A DNA stretch of 64,000 nucleotides from Halioxenophilus aromaticivorans (GTDB lineage: Bacteria > Pseudomonadota > Gammaproteobacteria > Pseudomonadales > Cellvibrionaceae). Of the stretch, positions 25,561-34,505 are shown piece by piece. The first letter of the stretch is position 1. Each line of letters begins with the position of its first letter. Under the pieces are notes generated by a model, which saw nothing but the letters and a program-made list of their open reading frames with translations, was not told where the DNA came from and made no database searches. The DNA lies in assembly GCF_042850945.1 (NCBI RefSeq), contig NZ_AP031496.1, positions 682,001 through 746,000 of the forward strand. The letters run 5' to 3'. The translations under genes were made by a program, and so were the position numbers.

Positions 25561-26541
25561 ATGACCAGCAAACCTGAGATAGAACCGGTCAAGCGCACCA
25601 CGCGCCACCGCCAGGGCGAGAAATTACGCAACGCTGATAAGGTGGAGCGTATTCCGGTAAAAGTGATAGCCACCGATGACATGCAACGCAAACCGGATTG
25701 GATTCGCGTGCGCCTGCCTGCCTCCCCGGATGTGGAGCGCATTAAAAAGATTTTGCGCAAAAACGGGTTATCCAGTGTTTGTGAAGAGGCCAGTTGCCCC
25801 AACTTGGGCGAGTGCTTCAGCGGTGGTACCGCCACCTTTATGATCATGGGCGATATTTGTACCCGTCGCTGCCCATTCTGCGACGTGGGTCATGGCAAGC
25901 CCAATCCGTTGGACGAAGGTGAACCCGAGCACCTGGCCCAGGCCATCGCCGAAATGCGTTTAAAATATGTGGTAATTACCTCGGTTGACCGAGACGACCT
26001 GCGCGATGGCGGGGCCGGTCACTTCGCCGAATGTATCCGTCTGTCACGTAAGTATTCGCCCAGCCTGCAGGTCGAAATTCTGACTCCGGATTTTCGAGGC
26101 CGTAAAGAAATAGCCCTGGATATATTGGCAGCAGAGGCACCGGATGTGTTTAACCACAACCTGGAAACAGTCCCCCGTTTGTACCGCCAAGCCCGCCCAG
26201 GTGCCAACTACAAGTGGTCTTTGCAAGTATTGAAAGAGTATAAAGCCCTGCGCCCGGATGTAAAAACCAAATCCGGTTTAATGGTTGGCCTTGGCGAAAC
26301 CAAAGAGGAAATACTGGCCGTCATGCAAGACATGCGCGATCACGATATCGACATGCTCACCATCGGCCAATACCTACAGCCCTCGCGGGATCATCTGCCG
26401 GTGGATCGTTACGTTCACCCAGATGAGTTCCAAGAGTACACCGAGCGCGCCGAAGAAATGGGCTTTGTCCACGCTGCCTGTGGTCCGCTGGTGCGATCTT
26501 CCTACCACGCCGACAAGCAGGCCCACGGCGAAGCCATATAA
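25561..26541 (+). CDS. lipA: lipoyl synthase (radical SAM)
   Basis: 326 residues. Inserts two sulfurs into the octanoyl chain. The radical SAM cluster is held by CTRRCPFC, and the auxiliary cluster by CEEASCPNLGEC. The C-terminal part ends RSSYHAD, which supplies the Ser ligand of the auxiliary cluster. It sits with lipB and ybeD in the order usual for gammaproteobacteria. AGAGAGACATA precedes the ATG. Confidence 0.97.
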   Translation: MTSKPEIEPVKRTTRHRQGEKLRNADKVERIPVKVIATDDMQRKPDWIRVRLPASPDVERIKKILRKNGLSSVCEEASCPNLGECFSGGTATFMIMGDICTRRCPFCDVGHGKPNPLDEGEPEHLAQAIAEMRLKYVVITSVDRDDLRDGGAGHFAECIRLSRKYSPSLQVEILTPDFRGRKEIALDILAAEAPDVFNHNLETVPRLYRQARPGANYKWSLQVLKEYKALRPDVKTKSGLMVGLGETKEEILAVMQDMRDHDIDMLTIGQYLQPSRDHLPVDRYVHPDEFQEYTERAEEMGFVHAACGPLVRSSYHADKQAHGEAI

Positions 26542-26594
26542 CTTAGAACCGGTGGCGGGCTTGCCCGCTGCCTGCACACTGCTTGTTCGGTATT

Positions 26595-27656
26595 ATGGTT
26601 AAGCTGCCTTGCTCCTTCTCTTTACTGCTGTTGTTGCTGTGCCTAGCGGGGTGCCAACCGAAAGAACCGGTGGACGCCATGTTGGCCGACTACCAAGGTC
26701 GGCTGGCTCGCACTCTCGACGTAGATTCGTCCCCCGTTGGCGAACACCCCCTGCCACGCTACCCCTCTCGGCGCGAACTGTCCCAAGCGCTTACCCCGGT
26801 AAAAATCGATTTATTGGAGTTTTTACGTCTCAGCCAATGTGATTTGCAGCGCTTGGTGGGCAGCCGCAACGCCAGTCTTGGCCGGGTGATGAGCCACTCC
26901 CAGCGTTGGCTCTACGAGGCCCGGTTTTTAACCACCGGCGACCTGTGCCTACAACTATTACTGCGCGACCCAGAAAAAGTAGAGATGCAGTCGATACTGC
27001 AGCAGGCTCTGCAACAGAAGCGGGCCGAGCGCCAGCGAGTCACCTGGAACGCCACCTTTGCCAGCCTTGAATTCCAATCGTTGTTTTCCGCCGCGGGCCA
27101 ACCGCTGCCGTTGCTCAGCCAGCGCCCCAGTGAGCTGGTGTCGGCGCTGCAGCAGTTGCGTTGGCAGGTGCAGCGCTGGCACAGCACCGACGTCGCCCCA
27201 GAGGCGAATTTTGAGCAGCTCTACCAAGTATTGGGTGCCGATAATTGGCTGGGCCAGCTCGCCTTAACCCTGGTAACCGTTAATAACCGGCTACAGACGC
27301 TGAACACTATTCAGCAGCAGCGGTTACAGGGCAGGGCGCTGTGCTTTAATGCGCGCTCCAACCCCGATGCCGAAGCCATGAATACCGTGTTCTTTAAATA
27401 CTATATTGGCCAGGTGCAGCCCTATTTGGCGCGCGTCAGCCAGTATGGCACCGCGGTAATCAATGAAATGGCCGGCCTGGCGGCGCTGTCCGCGGACGAT
27501 TCTGCCGAGCAGCAATTGTGGCGGCAGTATTGGCAGGCCGTATTCGACCCCACTGACGACAATAGCCAGTGGTCGCAAATGCAACGGTTGCTGGCCCAGC
27601 ACACCAAACACTGGCAGCAGCAATTGCAGCAGTGCGGTTTAATGCCTACGCGTTAA
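26595..27656 (+). CDS. DUF3080-type lipoprotein
   Basis: 353 residues from the ATG at 26595; a TTG four codons earlier is a less likely start. The N-terminus LPCSFSLLLLLLCLAGCQP is a clean lipoprotein signal with lipobox LAGC. The rest is helical and rich in Gln, Leu and Arg. It has the pattern PRYPSRRELSQALTPVKIDLLEFLRLSQCDLQRLVGSRNASLGRVM, which I associate with the DUF3080 family of gammaproteobacterial lipoproteins of unknown role. It starts 53 bases after lipA, on the same strand. Confidence 0.75.
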   Translation: MVKLPCSFSLLLLLLCLAGCQPKEPVDAMLADYQGRLARTLDVDSSPVGEHPLPRYPSRRELSQALTPVKIDLLEFLRLSQCDLQRLVGSRNASLGRVMSHSQRWLYEARFLTTGDLCLQLLLRDPEKVEMQSILQQALQQKRAERQRVTWNATFASLEFQSLFSAAGQPLPLLSQRPSELVSALQQLRWQVQRWHSTDVAPEANFEQLYQVLGADNWLGQLALTLVTVNNRLQTLNTIQQQRLQGRALCFNARSNPDAEAMNTVFFKYYIGQVQPYLARVSQYGTAVINEMAGLAALSADDSAEQQLWRQYWQAVFDPTDDNSQWSQMQRLLAQHTKHWQQQLQQCGLMPTR

Positions 27657-28074
27657 AAGATACTTGCTTGCTAAAAAATCTCCACGCGGTAATGGGTATC
27701 TAAAAATTTATACGATTTTAGGAGGTAATATAAGCTGCGTTGCAATATTACGAAAAATTCTACGCCACCCCGGCTGTGAATCATCCATCAACCAACCAAG
27801 GGCCTTCCATTTTTTCAGTTTTCGCGTAACTTAGGCGCACTAAAACAGTGAGTGTGGGTGCCTGTGTTAATTTCGGCGCCGGTTTTTCACGCCGGCTCAG
27901 CGTGCTAAAGTTACGCGGACGGCAAAATAATAAAAGGACGATTTTACGGGGGAAACGGAGCGCCCTGCGGCAACGACTACCCTATGATTAGCAGTATTCA
28001 ACTAATCAAGTAACAAAACACCCACCCGCATAGGTGTCAACACGGCGGCAAGGGTTGCAGGAAATACGGCAGGT
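27657..28074. other. gene-free stretch upstream of the DUF255 gene
   Basis: 418 bases, A+T-rich in the first half, with no supportable frame. A short hairpin (GCCGG / CCGGC, near 27880) is the only structure seen. It probably holds the promoter of the next gene. Confidence 0.5.
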
Positions 28075-30156
28075 ATGATTTCTCCGATGAACGTTCTAGC
28101 TGAACAAACCAGCCCCTATTTACGTCAGCACAAGGATAATCCTGTCAATTGGCAAACGTGGGGCCCCAAGGTGCTGCAAGCTGCCGTCCAAGCCGATAAA
28201 CCCATATTCCTCTCCATTGGCTACAGCACCAATCACTGGTGCAAAGTGATGGCCAACGAAACCTTCTGCCATCCCCACGTGGTTAACGAACTCAACGAGC
28301 ATTTTATCTGTATTAAGGTTGATCGTGAGGAGCGGCCCGACCTAGACGACATTTACCAAACCGGGCATCAGTTGCTGTGCGGCAGTGCCGGCGGATGGCC
28401 GCTGTCAGTATTTTTATGCCCGCACACGCAAATGCCCTTTGTGGTGGGTACCTATTATCCGCCGGAGTCCAACAGCGTACAGTTGGGCTTCGTCGATCTG
28501 CTTGATCGAGTGTTGAATTTTTACCACGGTGACCGCGAACAATTTAAACTAATGATCGACCAGGTGCGCCAGGGTTACCGCGAGTTAGAACAGCCGCCTA
28601 AGTTTGCCGAAAACGTGCCGAGCCAACCGTTACAGCCGTTTAAGCAGGCGGTAGAAAACATTTTAAACGAAGCCGACCGTCGTTACGGTGGCTTTGGCCC
28701 GGCCCCCAAATTTGCCTTGCCCTTTAAATTGCAGCGGCTGTTGTCAGTCAGCCGAGAGTCCACCGGTTTGGCTCAACGAGCCCATCGGCAATGCCATTTA
28801 ACCCTGATGATGATGGCCCGTGGTGGCATTCGCGATATCGTTGTGGGCGGCTTTTTTCGCTACGCCACGGACAACAGTTGGTCCATCCCACATTTCGAAA
28901 AAATGCTTTACGACAACGCCTCGTTATTGCCGGTGTACGCCGAAGCGTCCCGGGTGATGCAATCCTCCATGTACGCCAAAACCGCCCGTGGCATTGCCCA
29001 TTGGATGTGTTCCGAAATCTCTAACGGTGAAGGCGCATTTTTCAGCTCCCTGGATTCCGACAACGCCATGGGCGAGGGTGCCTACTACTGTTGGCAGACC
29101 GATGAGCTGCGGCAGGTATTGACCGACCGGCAGTTCGAGGTGATGACCATTTTATGCAAGTGGCAGGGCATGCCCAATTTTTATGGCCTGTGGCATCTGC
29201 AATTGGTTGGCCGCGTGAGCGAGGCGGTGGAGCAACTGGATATCACCACCGAAGACGTGCAAGTGGCCTACCGAGATGGCATTGCTCGCTTAGCGGCGGA
29301 GCGCCGCAATCGGCCGCAGCCGGCCCACGATGAGAAGATTCTGGCCTCCAGTAATGCTTTGGCCGTGCGCGGCTTGGCCATTGCAGGCCGACTGCTGAAT
29401 GACCCATTGATGATTAGCGCCGCCCTGCGCTGCGTGGATTTTATAACCCACCATTTGTGGCAGGATAATCGTCTCTACGCCACCTGGTGCGATGGCACTG
29501 CCGGTGTACTGGGCTTTTTAGACGACTACGCCTACACCATGATTGCCTTGCTGGAATGCCTAGAGGCGCAGTGGCGAGAACAAGATTATCAACTACTGAT
29601 CCAAATCGCCGATACTCTGTTGGCGTTGTTCACCGACGAAGTCGAAGGCGGGGCACTGTTCTACACCAGCAACGAACACGAAGTATTGGCTCACCGCTCC
29701 AAACCCATCATCGACCGTGTTATTCCCGCCGGCAACGGCGTTGCTGCCCAGGCGCTGGCCCGGCTGGGATATTTGGTGGCCAGTGATGAGTACCTCAACG
29801 CCGCAAAGGCCATTGTTGAACATCTTTGGCCCTCGGTGCAGCACCAGCCAGACTTGCACGATAGCCTCTTGCGAGCCCGTGAGGAATTGGATTTCCCATT
29901 GCAGGTAATGCTCACCGGCCCAGATGCAGGCCAGTGGCAGGCGGAGTTAATCGCCCGATATATTAATCGCGTACATTGCTTTGCCGTGGTGGAGGAGCCC
30001 TGCGACGACGCCCCCAGCCAAATAGAAACCAAGGCCTTGTTCTGCGTCAGTGATGCCCAGCTACAGTTTGAAACCCTGGCCGATCTTACCGCCGCCATCG
30101 ATATGGCATTGATGGAACAACCGGTGACCACTGGAGACACTGCGTCGCAGAGTTAA
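28075..30156 (+). CDS. DUF255 / SSP411-like thioredoxin-domain protein with altered active site
   Basis: 693 residues. The N-terminal thioredoxin-like domain (about 1-160) opens LAEQTSPYLRQHKDNPVNW and continues KPIFLSIGYST. An (alpha/alpha) barrel of the N-acylglucosamine-epimerase type follows (about 200-640, with RYGGFGPAPKFALP and IPHFEKMLYDNASLLPVYAEA), as in the YyaL/SPATA20 family. The family's near-invariant CHWCHVM is here NHWCKVM: the first Cys is Asn53 and the second His is Lys57, while Cys56 is kept. Dithiol chemistry is therefore impossible at this site. Family function is not settled. The gene is monocistronic and faces the glycerophosphodiesterase gene. Confidence 0.9.
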   Translation: MISPMNVLAEQTSPYLRQHKDNPVNWQTWGPKVLQAAVQADKPIFLSIGYSTNHWCKVMANETFCHPHVVNELNEHFICIKVDREERPDLDDIYQTGHQLLCGSAGGWPLSVFLCPHTQMPFVVGTYYPPESNSVQLGFVDLLDRVLNFYHGDREQFKLMIDQVRQGYRELEQPPKFAENVPSQPLQPFKQAVENILNEADRRYGGFGPAPKFALPFKLQRLLSVSRESTGLAQRAHRQCHLTLMMMARGGIRDIVVGGFFRYATDNSWSIPHFEKMLYDNASLLPVYAEASRVMQSSMYAKTARGIAHWMCSEISNGEGAFFSSLDSDNAMGEGAYYCWQTDELRQVLTDRQFEVMTILCKWQGMPNFYGLWHLQLVGRVSEAVEQLDITTEDVQVAYRDGIARLAAERRNRPQPAHDEKILASSNALAVRGLAIAGRLLNDPLMISAALRCVDFITHHLWQDNRLYATWCDGTAGVLGFLDDYAYTMIALLECLEAQWREQDYQLLIQIADTLLALFTDEVEGGALFYTSNEHEVLAHRSKPIIDRVIPAGNGVAAQALARLGYLVASDEYLNAAKAIVEHLWPSVQHQPDLHDSLLRAREELDFPLQVMLTGPDAGQWQAELIARYINRVHCFAVVEEPCDDAPSQIETKALFCVSDAQLQFETLADLTAAIDMALMEQPVTTGDTASQS

Positions 30157-30237
30157 GTGTTTTTCGCGCGCTAACTTGGCAAATTTATGACACTGAATTT
30201 AAATCCTTTTTTCGCCTCGCTAATGTGACAACGTAAG

Positions 30238-30939
30238 TTATCCAATAAATTTACTGGGGTAGTCGGTAAATATCCCGTCCACTCCCATGTCGGCCAGCTG
30301 CGCAAAATCGTCTGCCTGGTTCACGGTATACACCCAAGCGTTAATGCCTTTTTTGTGGCAGTCGTCAATCAAAGCTTGGCTGATAAATTCCAAACTAAAC
30401 CCTAAGAATTGGCACCGCAGTTGTTCTGCCTGGTGCGCAAGGTCTGCGGGTATCCCGCAAATTAATAACCCCCGTGGCAACTCTGGAAAATGATTCAAAC
30501 AGTACACCAATTGTGGTTGGTCAAAACTAGATACCACAAAATCCTTGGGCACGTTTGCGCCTGCGTTAACGCGCTGTTGCAATAATTGGCACACCGCCGT
30601 GGCACAGCCGGGGCCTTTTAATTCAATATTTAACAGAGCCTGGCCATTAATTAATTCCATAATTTCCAATAGCGTGGGCACTTCAAAGCCGTGGGTGTCG
30701 GCCTGCTGTTTTAATTCGGCGACAGTGCAGTCGGTTATTTTTTTGTCGTTGTTCGTAAATCGGCTTAGTCGTCTGTCATGAAATACAATAAGTTCGTTAT
30801 CCACCAGCCATACGTCAATTTCGAACGCCTGTGCCCCCTGGGCCAAACTGTTTTTAATGGCGGCGAGCGAATTTTCCTTTTTAAAATCACCGGCGTGGCC
30901 GCCGCGGTGCGCTATGCACAAGGGTTTGCTGCGTTTCAT
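30238..30939 (-). CDS. glycerophosphodiester phosphodiesterase
   Basis: 233 residues, a GDPD TIM-barrel without a signal peptide, so cytoplasmic like UgpQ. Catalytic and metal residues are visible: IAHRGGHAGDFKKENSLAA (His and Glu-Asn), FEIDVWLVDNELIVFHDRRL (Glu, Asp, His), and NIELKG. The C-terminal INAWVYTV and GVDGIFTDYPSKF match the family end. It releases glycerol 3-phosphate from phospholipid head-group diesters. It lies 37 bases from the flavodoxin-like gene upstream and may share its transcript. Confidence 0.92.
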   Translation of the reverse strand: MKRSKPLCIAHRGGHAGDFKKENSLAAIKNSLAQGAQAFEIDVWLVDNELIVFHDRRLSRFTNNDKKITDCTVAELKQQADTHGFEVPTLLEIMELINGQALLNIELKGPGCATAVCQLLQQRVNAGANVPKDFVVSSFDQPQLVYCLNHFPELPRGLLICGIPADLAHQAEQLRCQFLGFSLEFISQALIDDCHKKGINAWVYTVNQADDFAQLADMGVDGIFTDYPSKFIG

Positions 30940-30976
30940 ATTTATCCTGCAGATTGATCGTTAAAAAATTTATGCA

Positions 30977-31438
30977 TTAAAAAATACCGGCCTCAAGGCC
31001 TGCGGCAAAGGTGGTGCCCAGGGTTTCGCACTGGCTAGAAAAATCGCTTTGCCAGGGGCCTCGGCACAGAGTGGTTGGCAGCACAAAATTCCATTTTAAA
31101 CCGGTGCAGATGGTGTCTACGGCGCGCTGGGTGCCGGTGCCGTCGTGGCCGGCGCGAATATACAGCGCGGCGGGTTTACCCTGGCAAGCTTCTAAGCATG
31201 GGTAATAAATGCGGTCAAAAAAATCTTTCAATGCGCCGCTCATATAGCCCAGGTTTTCGGTGGTGCCCAAGATAATACCGTGGCACTGTTTTACCGCTTC
31301 AGCATCAGTGTCAAACGGAGACAACCATTGGCATTGAATGCCACTGATGCCCGGATGCTGGCAGCCGCGTACTACGGCTTGGGCCATAGTGCGGGTGTTC
31401 TCTGAGGGGGCATGTGCAATTAACAAAATGTTTTTCAT
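30977..31438 (-). CDS. flavodoxin-like / NADPH-dependent FMN reductase family protein
   Basis: 153 residues. The Rossmann-like start NILLIAHAPSENTRTMAQAVVRG supplies the FMN-phosphate loop. The central GIILGTTENLGYMSGALKDFFDRIYYPC matches the isoalloxazine-binding loop of the WrbA/FMN-reductase group. It is probably a small soluble flavoprotein or quinone reductase; the substrate cannot be told. It is divergent from cysH, with about 175 bases between. Confidence 0.82.
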   Translation of the reverse strand: MKNILLIAHAPSENTRTMAQAVVRGCQHPGISGIQCQWLSPFDTDAEAVKQCHGIILGTTENLGYMSGALKDFFDRIYYPCLEACQGKPAALYIRAGHDGTGTQRAVDTICTGLKWNFVLPTTLCRGPWQSDFSSQCETLGTTFAAGLEAGIF

Positions 31439-31613
31439 AACTAATAGTTAGTTTGGGTAGCTAAAAAAGTCTAAAAATTGCGCAATTTTGCGTCTAGGCT
31501 TGGTTATAAAGCGAAAATCATAGTGCTAGACTAGCCGCTATTACATATGAGGCCAAAAGTATTAACCGCTGCGCCACTGGCAGGGTAATGGCCTTATTTC
31601 GGAGAACAAAATC

Positions 31614-32243
31614 ATGATCGACCTAGATATCAAACAAGTCAACGAACGCCTACGCGGCGCGCGGCCAGAAGAAATTGTACGCTGGGCATTGTCGCTGGAT
31701 CGTAAAACCGTGCTGACCACCAACTTTGGCCCGTTCGAAGCGGTGCTGCTAAACATGGTGTACGAGCAAGCGCCGGGCATGCCAGTGATTTGTATCGATC
31801 ACGGTTACAATACCGAGGCCACTTACCGCTTCGCGGCGGAACTCTCCGAGCGCCTGAAGCTAAATACCTTGTACTACACGCCCAAGGTCACCGCCAAGCG
31901 TCGTGAAGTCACCATGGGTGGTATCCCGGATATCAGCGATACCAAAGCCCACGATGAATTTACCCACGAGGTTAAGCTCGAACCTTTCGCCCGTGCCATG
32001 GGCGAGCACCAGCCCGAGGTGTGGTTGACGGCTATTCGTAAAGAGCAAACTCCGTTTCGTGACTCGCTGGACATCGTTACCGTGGATGGCAAAACCGGCC
32101 TTATCAAGGTTGCGCCGGTGTTCTACTGGAGCGAGCTCGATATGGAAGAGTATCTCTACGAAAAAGACCTGCGCAACGAAGACGACTACTTTGACCCAAC
32201 CAAAGTGCTTAAAAACCGAGAGTGTGGTTTGCACGTGGGCTAA
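31614..32243 (+). CDS. cysH: phosphoadenylyl-sulfate reductase family protein (short form)
   Basis: 209 residues, against about 244 in E. coli CysH. The PP-loop region is TTNFGPFEAVLLNMVYEQAPGMPVICIDHGYNTEATYRF, and the C-terminal redox Cys is in RECGLH. There is no CC...CxxC set, so it lacks the iron-sulfur cluster of APS reductases and should use PAPS and thioredoxin. The segment between the barrel and ECGLH is shorter than usual and lacks the GDxHxT stretch of E. coli-type enzymes, so this is a divergent branch. No other sulfate-assimilation gene is near. GGAGAA precedes the ATG, and a strong terminator follows. Confidence 0.85.
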   Translation: MIDLDIKQVNERLRGARPEEIVRWALSLDRKTVLTTNFGPFEAVLLNMVYEQAPGMPVICIDHGYNTEATYRFAAELSERLKLNTLYYTPKVTAKRREVTMGGIPDISDTKAHDEFTHEVKLEPFARAMGEHQPEVWLTAIRKEQTPFRDSLDIVTVDGKTGLIKVAPVFYWSELDMEEYLYEKDLRNEDDYFDPTKVLKNRECGLHVG

Positions 32244-32705
32244 ATTTAAGTTAGCTCCAGAGCAAGAAAACGGCGGCCATTGGCCGCCGTTTTGCGTTTG
32301 GCGCTGGGAAATCCTTTTGTTACTTAGGGTAACAAATTGGTTTTTGAAGTATCGGTTGGGGCTTGTGATTGGTTTTGGAACACCGCCAAAACACTCTGAT
32401 TAAGAAAAAAAACTACAAAAAATCGAGGTTGTTCCCACCTTCAAAATACCGAAAATCCTTATTTTTCATGGCATTAGCAGTTATTTTACCGCCGGCCATC
32501 GAAAACAAACGGTATTTTTATTGACTTTTTTGATTCTCTAGCTGGCGGGATTGGCATTTGTGTAGTAAAGTTACAAACGTAATCACAATTTCCTTGGGGC
32601 GGCGCGATTTGCATAACCGAACTTAAGGGTAGGGATTACGCCATTTGTCGTTTACTCCGGGCGGTTTGCCCGCACTTTTATCGCTCTCACTTTGAGGAAT
32701 CCATT
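32244..32705. promoter_or_regulatory. gene-free stretch between cysH and the small secreted-protein gene
   Basis: 462 bases with the cysH terminator at 32267-32293 and then A+T-rich DNA leading to the next gene. No frame is supportable. A promoter for the next gene is expected in the last 200 bases; TTGACT at 32521 has no good -10 at the right distance. Confidence 0.5.
32267..32293 (+). terminator. rho-independent terminator of cysH
   Basis: Perfect inverted repeat AAAACGGCGGCCA / TGGCCGCCGTTTT, 13 base pairs around a single T, about 24 bases after the cysH stop. The symmetrical A and T ends could work in both directions. Confidence 0.85.
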
Positions 32706-33008
32706 ATGAAAAAGCTAGTTTTGGCTTGTTCTTTCGTGGGCTTGGCCCTGTCTTTCACTGCTTCTGCTGAATCCGATTTCTGCGCCGTCTCTGCGGTAGA
32801 TACCCCAGAAATCCCAACCTATGTTGAAACCGGTGAGCAACTAATCACCTTGCACGAGCAAGTAACCGAGTACATCGCTGACTCCGAAAAGCGTTTAATT
32901 TGTCAAAAGAGCACTGCCAGCTACAACGCCATGGTAGACTCCATGCACTCAACCGCTGACAAATTTAACAAGCTGTTGAGCGACTACAAGCGTAGCGCTA
33001 GCCTGTAA
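32706..33008 (+). CDS. small secreted protein, function unknown
   Basis: 100 residues. A classical signal peptide (KKLVLACSFVGLALSFTASA) is cut before ESDF. The mature part of about 79 residues is helical and acidic, with two Cys (in DFCAVS and LICQKS) that could form a disulfide. A GAGGAAT ribosome-binding site lies upstream and a terminator follows, so it is a monocistronic, probably well-expressed gene. I do not recognise a family. Confidence 0.75.
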   Translation: MKKLVLACSFVGLALSFTASAESDFCAVSAVDTPEIPTYVETGEQLITLHEQVTEYIADSEKRLICQKSTASYNAMVDSMHSTADKFNKLLSDYKRSASL

Positions 33009-33027
33009 GCCGTTATATCAAATAGAT

Positions 33028-33055
33028 CCGCAGGTGAATGCAGTACCTGCGGTTT
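33028..33055 (+). terminator. terminator of the small secreted-protein gene
   Basis: Perfect 8-base stem CCGCAGGT / ACCTGCGG with a 9-base loop, followed by TTT, 20 bases after the stop codon. Confidence 0.65.
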
Positions 33056-33077
33056 GTGAGAAAAGGTTTTATCCCGC

Positions 33078-33095
33078 GACGGCAACGATGCCGTC
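33078..33095 (-). terminator. hairpin downstream of rimI
   Basis: Stem GACGGCA / TGCCGTC with loop ACGA. On the minus strand it is followed by AAAACCTTTT instead of a clean T-run, so termination is possible but not certain. Confidence 0.4.
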
Positions 33096-33171
33096 TCGCA
33101 CACTCGTAGAAATCCCCTTTTAGTATTATTTGATACAGACCTGTGCCGCGTTAGGGATTGCCGCTGCTGCC

Positions 33172-33615
33172 CTACAGATTAGTGTAGGCGTAAATTACCG
33201 CGTCTTCCCGGCCCGATCCCAACGGGTAATAATTTCTTCTCTCCCCCACGGCGTTGAATCCCAAGCTTTCGTATAGCGCGATGGCGGCATGGTTTGAGGC
33301 CCGTACTTCCAGAAAGATCGATTCAAAGCGCAGTTGGTTAAGCCCTTGTTGCAGGACTTTTTTACCCAGGCCTTTACCCTGAAAGGATGGGTTGATGCTG
33401 ATAGTAAGCAACTCCGCCTCGGCGCCTACCGCAGAAAACACCATGTAGCCAATAAAGGTTGGGCCTAAATACGCCGCCCAGGCGGTGCGGTTGGGATTAT
33501 CGATGCTGCGCTGGAATTCGGCTTTGGGCCAAGGGCTGAGTTGAGTCTTTTGCTCTACCGCCATCACCTCTGGCAGGTGGTGGGGTCGCATGGGCGAAAG
33601 CGTAACGGCACTCAT
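33172..33615 (-). CDS. rimI: ribosomal protein bS18-alanine N-acetyltransferase
   Basis: 147 residues from the ATG at 33615, which overlaps the upstream stop codon as ATGA. An earlier in-frame ATG at 33642 is less likely. GNAT fold: MRPHHLPEVMAVEQKTQLSPW at the start, the acetyl-CoA loop ISINPSFQGKGLGKKVLQQGL, and EVRASNHAAIALYESLGFNAVGERRNYYP. RimI acetylates the N-terminal Ala of S18. The four-base overlap with the upstream holD-like gene reproduces the holD-rimI pairing of E. coli. Confidence 0.94.
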   Translation of the reverse strand: MSAVTLSPMRPHHLPEVMAVEQKTQLSPWPKAEFQRSIDNPNRTAWAAYLGPTFIGYMVFSAVGAEAELLTISINPSFQGKGLGKKVLQQGLNQLRFESIFLEVRASNHAAIALYESLGFNAVGERRNYYPLGSGREDAVIYAYTNL

Positions 33616-34505
33616 TGGAGCAATGGTTGGATGGCTTGCCAAGTGACTCTTTTCAGAGATGGGTCTTGCAAAATGTTGGATAAACTCGGCACAACAATGG
33701 CGGTGAGACCGAATTCGTCGATCACAAATTGCTTGCCCAGTTGCTCGCTAAAGTCGCTGCTGTGATTTAATAGGTAGCGGCTGGCGTCTTCACCCATCAG
33801 CAAAATATGTTTGCCGGGGTTTAACAAAAACAGCTCATCCATAAAACCGTGCAACGTATCGCGTGCCGCATCTTCGCCCTGGTCTTGGTGTGGGGCGTCC
33901 ATCATTGGCCAAGACAGGGCATCCACTTTGGGTAGTTGGCGTGGGTAGCCCAGGGCAAACAAGATGTTGTTGAGCAGTTTCTCCACCGGTAAAGCCAATT
34001 CGCTGTGGCGAGAATCCACCACCATCAAATCCTCCGATACCCGCCAAAAGCTCAGCGCAAAATTGACCTTGTCGCCGCCCCTTGTGCCGGATTTTGCAGC
34101 GCCCTTCGCGTTGGGTTGGGCCACCGCTTTATCGGCCTGATAATTTAACGGTTTGCTGCGGGCATCGGCAGGCCCCGAGGGCTGCTCTGGGCCGTTGGCA
34201 GGAGCCACCGGCTGCGGCGTCGGGCTCGGCTCGACCAGTGCCTCTAGCTCAGCAATGGGCGCTTTTGCGGCCGGGTTTAGAGGCGCAGGGTTTGAAGACG
34301 TAAGCCCAGCAGGGCTAGAGCTTGCAGAGCCAGCGGCCGGAGGCTCAGCCGGCGCTGTAGAGCCGGGTTGGGCTACCGGTTTGGCCGGCGGCGTACCCAA
34401 ATCGCGATTCAATACGCTGGCCGGTGCCGCCGCAAGCTGCCAACGGGGCATGTAGTTGGTGATGCCCAGGGTGCGCAGGTAATGTAAGCGTGTGATCTCT
34501 TGCAT
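33612..34505 (-). CDS. holD: candidate DNA polymerase III psi subunit (HolD-like)
   Basis: 297 residues in three parts. The N-terminal RLHYLRTLGITNYMPRWQL resembles the chi-binding N-terminus of psi, which in E. coli has LQQLGITQW. A long Ala/Pro linker covers about residues 28-145. The C-terminal domain (about 150-295) includes LPVEKLLNNILFALGY and GKHILLMGEDASRYLL. In E. coli holD lies directly upstream of rimI, and in pseudomonads the psi gene at this place is larger and poorly conserved. Identification rests on that position and the short N-terminal motif. A protein-binding role outside the replisome cannot be excluded. Confidence 0.65.
   Translation of the reverse strand: MQEITRLHYLRTLGITNYMPRWQLAAAPASVLNRDLGTPPAKPVAQPGSTAPAEPPAAGSASSSPAGLTSSNPAPLNPAAKAPIAELEALVEPSPTPQPVAPANGPEQPSGPADARSKPLNYQADKAVAQPNAKGAAKSGTRGGDKVNFALSFWRVSEDLMVVDSRHSELALPVEKLLNNILFALGYPRQLPKVDALSWPMMDAPHQDQGEDAARDTLHGFMDELFLLNPGKHILLMGEDASRYLLNHSSDFSEQLGKQFVIDEFGLTAIVVPSLSNILQDPSLKRVTWQAIQPLLQ

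Noticed and set aside
26545..26580. Hairpin GCGGGC / GCCCGC after lipA taken as a terminator
   Set aside because: Loop of two bases is too tight for the full stem and no T-run follows; the next gene starts 53 bases after lipA and may be cotranscribed.
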